In this document: piece after piece, positions 59,443 through 64,000 of the stretch
How the letters are laid out: each line of letters starts with the position of its first letter
Numbering within the stretch: position 1 is the first letter of the stretch
Assembly (NCBI GenBank): GCA_965250195.1
Contig: OZ252295.1
Location: 2,170,001 to 2,234,000, forward strand
Source: CAUZIR01 sp965250195
GTDB lineage: Bacteria; Chloroflexota; Dehalococcoidia; Lucifugimonadales; UBA2962
Reading direction: 5' to 3'
Length of the DNA stretch: 64,000 nucleotides
Position numbers and translations under genes: made by a program
Notes under the pieces: generated by a model
Database searches by the model: none
What the model was told of the DNA's origin: nothing
The model's input: only the letters and a program-made list of their open reading frames with translations

Positions 59443-60138
59443 TTACTCCACCCGAAGCATAGATTCGGCGATTACCACAAGCTCTTCAGGCGTGATCCAT
59501 TTGGTTGAGAGTTTCGCCCGCACGGCCACCCATATGGGTTCATTTGGGGTGTCCGTGTAGAGGAACATGACCGTGAGCGACCTCTCGTAGTCCCAGCGGG
59601 CGAGGTACGGCTGCAAAATGCGCATCGTCTCCGGGTCCCAGCCGCCCGTTATCAGGTAGGCTTCCCCCGATCCGAACGAGACTGGTTCCATCACGTCGTT
59701 CGGTACCTGGAAACCGGCCTGCTCGAAAAAGGAGTCGCCGTCCGGAGTGAAGCGCATGGGGTAGGTGACGTGAAGCTCCAGCGCGCCGCCTGGCCCGTCG
59801 CTAGCTGGCAGATAAACCTGGCGGGCGGTAACGTCGGCGGGGAATACGAGGACCTCGGCGAGGTTGAGCTCGAAGCCACGAGGCAGCGATTCGGGAACGA
59901 GCGCGTAGCCCAGCCTCTCGATTATAGGTGCGACGGTGGGTGCGACCGGCCCGATGTCGATCTCGTCAATTTCGGCAGACTCGGACTCGGCGAACACGTC
60001 GTCTACGACCGCGAACACCGTCGGCGTGGCCAAAGGCCCAATTGCGGCCGTGGGGGCGGGCGTACTGCTGCTGGTGCCACAAGCGACCGCGAAGGCGCTG
60101 ACGGCGACCGCTGAGAATGAAATCAAAATAGCCCTCAT
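59443..60138 (-). CDS. Lipoprotein of a tandem paralogous pair, downstream member
   Basis: ATG 60138 overlaps the stop of the paralog upstream (ATGA). The 231-residue protein has a lipobox (AFAVACGTSS), a Pro/Thr/Ala/Glu linker and a C-terminal domain with LGYALVPESLPRGFELNLAE, TYPMRFTPDG, YLITGGWDPETMRILQPYLA and VVIAESMLRV. The same landmarks occur in its neighbour. I recognise no named family. It may be surface-exposed. Confidence 0.75.
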   Translation of the reverse strand: MRAILISFSAVAVSAFAVACGTSSSTPAPTAAIGPLATPTVFAVVDDVFAESESAEIDEIDIGPVAPTVAPIIERLGYALVPESLPRGFELNLAEVLVFPADVTARQVYLPASDGPGGALELHVTYPMRFTPDGDSFFEQAGFQVPNDVMEPVSFGSGEAYLITGGWDPETMRILQPYLARWDYERSLTVMFLYTDTPNEPIWVAVRAKLSTKWITPEELVVIAESMLRVE

Positions 60139-60869
60139 TGGACCGCGCTCATCGACTCTGCGATGGCTATCAGGCCGCCGACCCGGATCCAATCGGAAAA
60201 CTGGGTGTTCGACGAGAGCATGGCCCACTGCCTTCCGTTCAGGCCCGAGTCGTATTCGAAATAGAGCGTCAGACGGCCGTTGTACTCCCACTGGGCCGTG
60301 TACGAGGCGAGGAGCTGGACAGTGCGCTCGTCCCACTCGCCCTTCATCACGTACGCCAGTTCGCCCGCAACCACCACTCTCACGACGGCATCGCCCGGCG
60401 GCGTGAAGTCGCCCGGCCGTTTGGTCTGTTGCTCGAAGTCGGGTCTAAAGATCGCCGGGTAGAAGAGGGTAAGGCGGCGGCCCCGGCTCTCGTAAAACAC
60501 CGTGGCTAGGGGGGAGCCGGGGACTTCTACGAGCCGGGCCATGGTGAGAGTGAAGTCGGCCGGGAGGTCGTTCGGAACGAGGGCGTAGCCGAGGCCGTTG
60601 CTGATGGTGTCCATGCCGACCCGGGCCGCGTCACCCAGGGCCAGGTCCAGCGCGCCCTCGGAGTGGATGAAGCCAGCTTTGGGCGTGACAGCAGCCGTGG
60701 GCGAGACAGGTACTGTCTCCGATTCGGGAAAGTCCATTCCGGGAATGGCCTCGGCGACATCGGCGCTGGGGTCGGAATTCGCGGGCGTCGGCGCATCCGC
60801 CGACTTGCCGTCCCCGCAACCGACCACGACCAGTAAGAGTGCCGCCACCTCGACCGCCGGAACCACCAC
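60135..60869 (-). CDS. Lipoprotein of a tandem paralogous pair, upstream member
   Basis: The 244-residue protein has a lipobox (LLLVVVGCGDG), a low-complexity linker and a C-terminal domain parallel to that of its neighbour: LGYALVPNDLPADFTLTMAR, LTLFYPAIFRPDFE, AYVMKGEWDERTVQLLASYT and LIAIAESMSAV. The pair arose by tandem duplication and is translationally coupled. Function is unknown. It is divergent from the CoxS-like gene. Confidence 0.75.
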   Translation of the reverse strand: MVVPAVEVAALLLVVVGCGDGKSADAPTPANSDPSADVAEAIPGMDFPESETVPVSPTAAVTPKAGFIHSEGALDLALGDAARVGMDTISNGLGYALVPNDLPADFTLTMARLVEVPGSPLATVFYESRGRRLTLFYPAIFRPDFEQQTKRPGDFTPPGDAVVRVVVAGELAYVMKGEWDERTVQLLASYTAQWEYNGRLTLYFEYDSGLNGRQWAMLSSNTQFSDWIRVGGLIAIAESMSAVQ

Positions 60870-60892
60870 AGCCCACCTCTCTGGCCGTCAGC

Positions 60893-60922
60893 TTAACCAG
60901 TCCTGGGCATCCCTGCTATAAT
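60893..60922 (+). promoter_or_regulatory. Promoter of the CoxS-CoxM-like operon
   Basis: TTAACC (60893-60898) and a perfect TATAAT (60917-60922) are 18 bases apart, giving a leader of about 60 bases before the CoxS-like start. Confidence 0.65.
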
Positions 60923-60987
60923 CCCGGGGCTTTTTGGGTCGGCGGCGCCGGTGAGCGCCCGCTTAAGGCCAGCCGGGGAGGGCATAT

Positions 60988-61458
<471 letters not shown>

Positions 61459-61493
61459 TCGGCCCTCCTAGTCGGACCGCTGGGGAGAACTAA

Positions 61494-62357
61494 ATGACCA
61501 CCTCGACCTTCGCATATCACGCGCCCACCTCAGTCGCCGACGCGCTCGACCTTCTGACCAACCACGGCGACGCAGCCAAGCTGCTGGCTGGCGGCCACAG
61601 TCTGGTGCCGATCATGAAGTTGCGCCTGGCCGAGCCCGAGGTGCTGATCGATCTTGGCAAGATCGCCAGCCTGTCAGGCATCGCCGAGTCCGAAGGGAGC
61701 CTGGTTATAGGCCCGATGACGACCTACTACGAGTTGATGTCCTCAGATCTGGTTCGCTCGAAACTACGGGTACTGGGCGAGGCCGCCGGGCTGGTGGCCG
61801 ACGTGCAGGTACGCAACCGGGGCACCATCGGCGGCAGCGTCGCCCACGCGGACCCGGCCGGCGACATGCCCGGAGTCGTGGTAGCGCTGGGCGCGCAGTT
61901 CGAGGCGACGTCGCCTAGCGGCACCCGGACGATCGCGGCCGACGACATGTTCGTAGACCTGCTCACCACAGCACTGGAGCCGGACGAGATACTCACGAGT
62001 ATCAAAATCCCCACTATCCCTTCCGGCACAGGGGCGGCGTACGAGAAGATCGCCAACAAGGCGTCGCGCTACGCCATCGTCGGCGTCTGCGCGGTGGTGA
62101 TGGCCCAGGGAGGCAAGTGCACCAGCGCCCGCATCGGCGTGACCGGCACCGGGCCCATGCCCGTGCGTGCCGGTGCGGCCGAGGCGGCGTTGACCGGCAG
62201 TTCGCTGGACGCCGACTCAATACGGGCGGCGGCCTCGGTCGCGGCCGAAGGCATCGACGCGCTGTCCGACGTACACGCGTCAGACGAGTACCGCGTCCAC
62301 CTCACGAAAGTCGCGGCTGGAAAAGCTATCACCAGGGCTGCGGAGCGCGCCGGCTGA
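61494..62357 (+). CDS. Molybdenum hydroxylase FAD-binding subunit (CoxM type)
   Basis: The 287-residue protein has FAD motifs KLLAGGHSLVPIMKLR and RNRGTIGGSVAHADPAGDMP, plus the C-terminal CO_deh_flav_C domain (GIDALSDVHASDEYR). Together with the small subunit it makes two thirds of a xanthine dehydrogenase/CO dehydrogenase-type enzyme. A strong terminator follows instead of the expected large subunit gene. Confidence 0.94.
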   Translation: MTTSTFAYHAPTSVADALDLLTNHGDAAKLLAGGHSLVPIMKLRLAEPEVLIDLGKIASLSGIAESEGSLVIGPMTTYYELMSSDLVRSKLRVLGEAAGLVADVQVRNRGTIGGSVAHADPAGDMPGVVVALGAQFEATSPSGTRTIAADDMFVDLLTTALEPDEILTSIKIPTIPSGTGAAYEKIANKASRYAIVGVCAVVMAQGGKCTSARIGVTGTGPMPVRAGAAEAALTGSSLDADSIRAAASVAAEGIDALSDVHASDEYRVHLTKVAAGKAITRAAERAG

Positions 62358-62388
62358 TTGGCGAAACGCGGATCAAGACCTAGTTTTT

Positions 62389-62418
62389 GACGCCACCCGC
62401 CGGGTGGCGTCTTTTTTT
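62389..62418 (+). terminator. Intrinsic terminator after the CoxM-like gene
   Basis: GACGCCACCC (62389-62398) pairs with GGGTGGCGTC (62402-62411) across a three-base loop and is followed by seven T residues. Confidence 0.95.
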
Positions 62419-62428
62419 GGGAGCGAAA

Positions 62429-64000
62429 TTGAGCGAACAGTCAGCCGGATACGGCGTGAAATTCGAGTCTGGATTGGCCGTGCCCATGCGCGACGGGACG
62501 ATCACCTACGCCGACGTCATCCGCCCGGACGCCCCCGGTCGCTTCGCGGCGCTACTGACCCGGACGCCATACGACCGCACCTCCAGCGCGAACATCAGCG
62601 CACCCATCCACGCCGTCCAGGCCGCCCGAAACGGCTGGGCCGTCGTGATTCAAGACGTGCGAGGACGCTTTGCGTCCGGGGGTGAGTTCACGCCCTTTCA
62701 CCAGGAGATCGACGATGGCTACGACTCCGTCGAGTGGGTGGGCGCACAGGAGTGGTGCACCGGCAAAGTCGGGATGCACGGCATCTCCTATGGCGGGGCG
62801 ACCCAGTGGCTGGCGGCGCTGGCCAAGCCGCCCTCGCTCGTTGCATTGGCCCCCGGCTATACCGCGACCGACTATCACGACGGCTGGGCCTGGCAGGGCG
62901 GCGCGTTCGAACTCGGGTTCAACCTGAGCTGGGCGATGGGCGGCCTCACTCATGCGATGTGGCAGACGCTCGCGCAAAAGCACGGCCTGTCGGCCGAAGA
63001 CGAGGACCGCTTCGTGGCCATCAAGGACGATCAGGACGCCGCGTTCCGGCGCACGCCGCTCGCCGACCAGCCGCAGCTCGAAGGGCTCGCGGGCTACTAT
63101 TTCGAATGGCTCGCCCACTCCGACTACGACGATTACTGGGAGAGCGTTTGCATCGAAGACCGGCTATTGGAGATAGACCTGCCCGCGTTCAACTACGGCG
63201 GCTGGTACGACGTGTTCATGGGCGGCACGATTCGTGGCTACGAGGGCATGCGTTCGCAGGCGCCATCGCAGGGTGTGCGCCAAGCACAGCGGCTGCTAGT
63301 CGGGCCGTGGGTTCACATCCGCAACTGCCCCGGCAACGTCGGCGGCTACGACTTCGGCACCCGCGCCGGGGCCTACGACCTCGGCCTCGAAGCCAGGCTG
63401 CTGCGCTTCTTCGACCACCATCTTCGCGGGGGCGAAGCCCCGACAGACGGGCCGGTAGAGGTCTTCACCATGGGGCAGAACAAGTGGAACACCTTCGACC
63501 AGTGGCCGCCGCTGGGTGCCGTGGAAAAGAAGCTATACCTCCACAGCGAAGGCAAAGCTGCCACCTGCCTCGACTGCGGGACGCTGAGCTTCGACCCGCC
63601 CACCAGCGAGCCTGCGGACGCGTTCGTCTATAACCCGGCCGATCCCGCCCCTACAGTCGGCGGTGGGCTGTGCTGTGACCCGGTTTGGATGAAGTGGGGG
63701 CCGTACGACCAGCGAGAGGTGGAGAAGCGCCCCGACGTGCTGGTCTTCTCGACCGCCCCTCTCGAAAGCGACCTCGAAATCACCGGCTGGGTCCGGGCGA
63801 AGCTGTTCGCATCCACCACTGCCGCGGATACCGACTTCACCGCCAAGCTGGTGGACGTGGCGCCGGACGGGGACGCCCGCAACCTGACGGACGGCATTTT
63901 ACGCGCACGCTACCGTGCCGGCCGCGGCCCTGCCCAACCTGTAACACCAGGAGAGGCCGTCGAGTACGACATCGACATGTGGGCGACGAGCAACGTGTTT
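62429..64000 (+). CDS. CocE/NonD-family hydrolase (X-Pro dipeptidyl-peptidase S15 like), 3' end outside window
   Basis: The frame opens at TTG 62429, 11 bases after the terminator, and remains open to the window end (524 codons). The N-terminal part is an alpha/beta hydrolase domain (VPMRDGTITYADVIRPDAPG, GWAVVIQDVRGRFASGGEF, and nucleophile Ser in GMHGISYGGATQW). A C-terminal beta-sandwich begins near VFSTAPLESDLEITGWVRAK. The family includes cocaine esterase and glutaryl-7-ACA acylase. The specific substrate is unknown. No ATG fits the start better. Confidence 0.88.
   Translation, partial: MSEQSAGYGVKFESGLAVPMRDGTITYADVIRPDAPGRFAALLTRTPYDRTSSANISAPIHAVQAARNGWAVVIQDVRGRFASGGEFTPFHQEIDDGYDSVEWVGAQEWCTGKVGMHGISYGGATQWLAALAKPPSLVALAPGYTATDYHDGWAWQGGAFELGFNLSWAMGGLTHAMWQTLAQKHGLSAEDEDRFVAIKDDQDAAFRRTPLADQPQLEGLAGYYFEWLAHSDYDDYWESVCIEDRLLEIDLPAFNYGGWYDVFMGGTIRGYEGMRSQAPSQGVRQAQRLLVGPWVHIRNCPGNVGGYDFGTRAGAYDLGLEARLLRFFDHHLRGGEAPTDGPVEVFTMGQNKWNTFDQWPPLGAVEKKLYLHSEGKAATCLDCGTLSFDPPTSEPADAFVYNPADPAPTVGGGLCCDPVWMKWGPYDQREVEKRPDVLVFSTAPLESDLEITGWVRAKLFASTTAADTDFTAKLVDVAPDGDARNLTDGILRARYRAGRGPAQPVTPGEAVEYDIDMWATSNVF

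Overview
The window is GC-rich bacterial chromosome with short intergenic gaps and many GTG/TTG starts. Three features suggest a Chloroflexota-like, possibly uncultivated lineage (SAR202 or Dehalococcoidia type): peptide-binding lipoproteins with IVEVPGETQVVEK linkers, a tandem DnaC-like helicase loader, and many oxidative or hydrolytic accessory enzymes (amidase, LLM flavoprotein, CocE-type hydrolase, Cox-type subunits). This is inference from family content; no rRNA is present to confirm it.

Layout. 1-2223: an ECF sigma factor (cut by the window edge), its membrane anti-sigma factor and a SIMPL protein. 2229-6399: dCTP deaminase and a complete riboflavin operon (ribD-ribE-ribBA-ribH). 6469-6640: tRNA-Gln(CTG) and tRNA-Glu(CTC). 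6789-18862: accessory enzymes, including a three-subunit cobalt-type nitrile hydratase/thiocyanate hydrolase set whose alpha-type gene has an in-frame TGA, an ABC-2 exporter, an aminotransferase with an overlapping membrane microprotein, an amidase and serine hydrolases. 18845-22548: a peptide ABC importer without ATPases. 22902-29364: DUF3179 lipoprotein, a frameshifted beta-lactamase-like gene, a ferredoxin-cyclase fusion, an alcohol dehydrogenase, an LLM oxidoreductase and a HIT protein. 29367-40841: the information-processing core. The minus strand reads rplI-dnaB-dnaD-like-loader; the plus strand reads rpsP-khpA-rimM, yebC-ruvC-ruvA, uvrB, a MIP18-type protein and an Mrp ATPase. 40912-45618: a cassette of a 1085-residue STAND/TPR/BTAD regulator, a 34-codon secreted-type peptide, a multi-pass membrane protein and an unknown protein. 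45794-49496: a decaying peptide transporter (two nonsense codons in the binding protein, a frameshift in the first permease). 49836-52633: a small secreted protein with an in-frame TGA, then a histidine kinase and response regulator. 52795-56870: an NMT1-type ABC importer with an HxlR regulator. 56875-64000: crotonase, BNR propeller, CoxG-like protein, paired lipoproteins, CoxS/CoxM-like subunits without a large subunit, and a CocE-type hydrolase cut by the window end.

Two themes stand out. First, the regulator-peptide-membrane protein cassette looks like a candidate peptide-signalling system, arranged like RRNPP systems but built on a STAND/BTAD regulator. Second, many genes have single-base disruptions or non-standard starts: TGA at a conserved Trp in the nitrile hydratase gene, ATC as the apparent dnaB start, CTG for rimM, and small indels near starts. 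These may be sequencing errors, recent decay or relaxed decoding. A dispersed repeat of about 40 bp (five copies) also sits in intergenic gaps.
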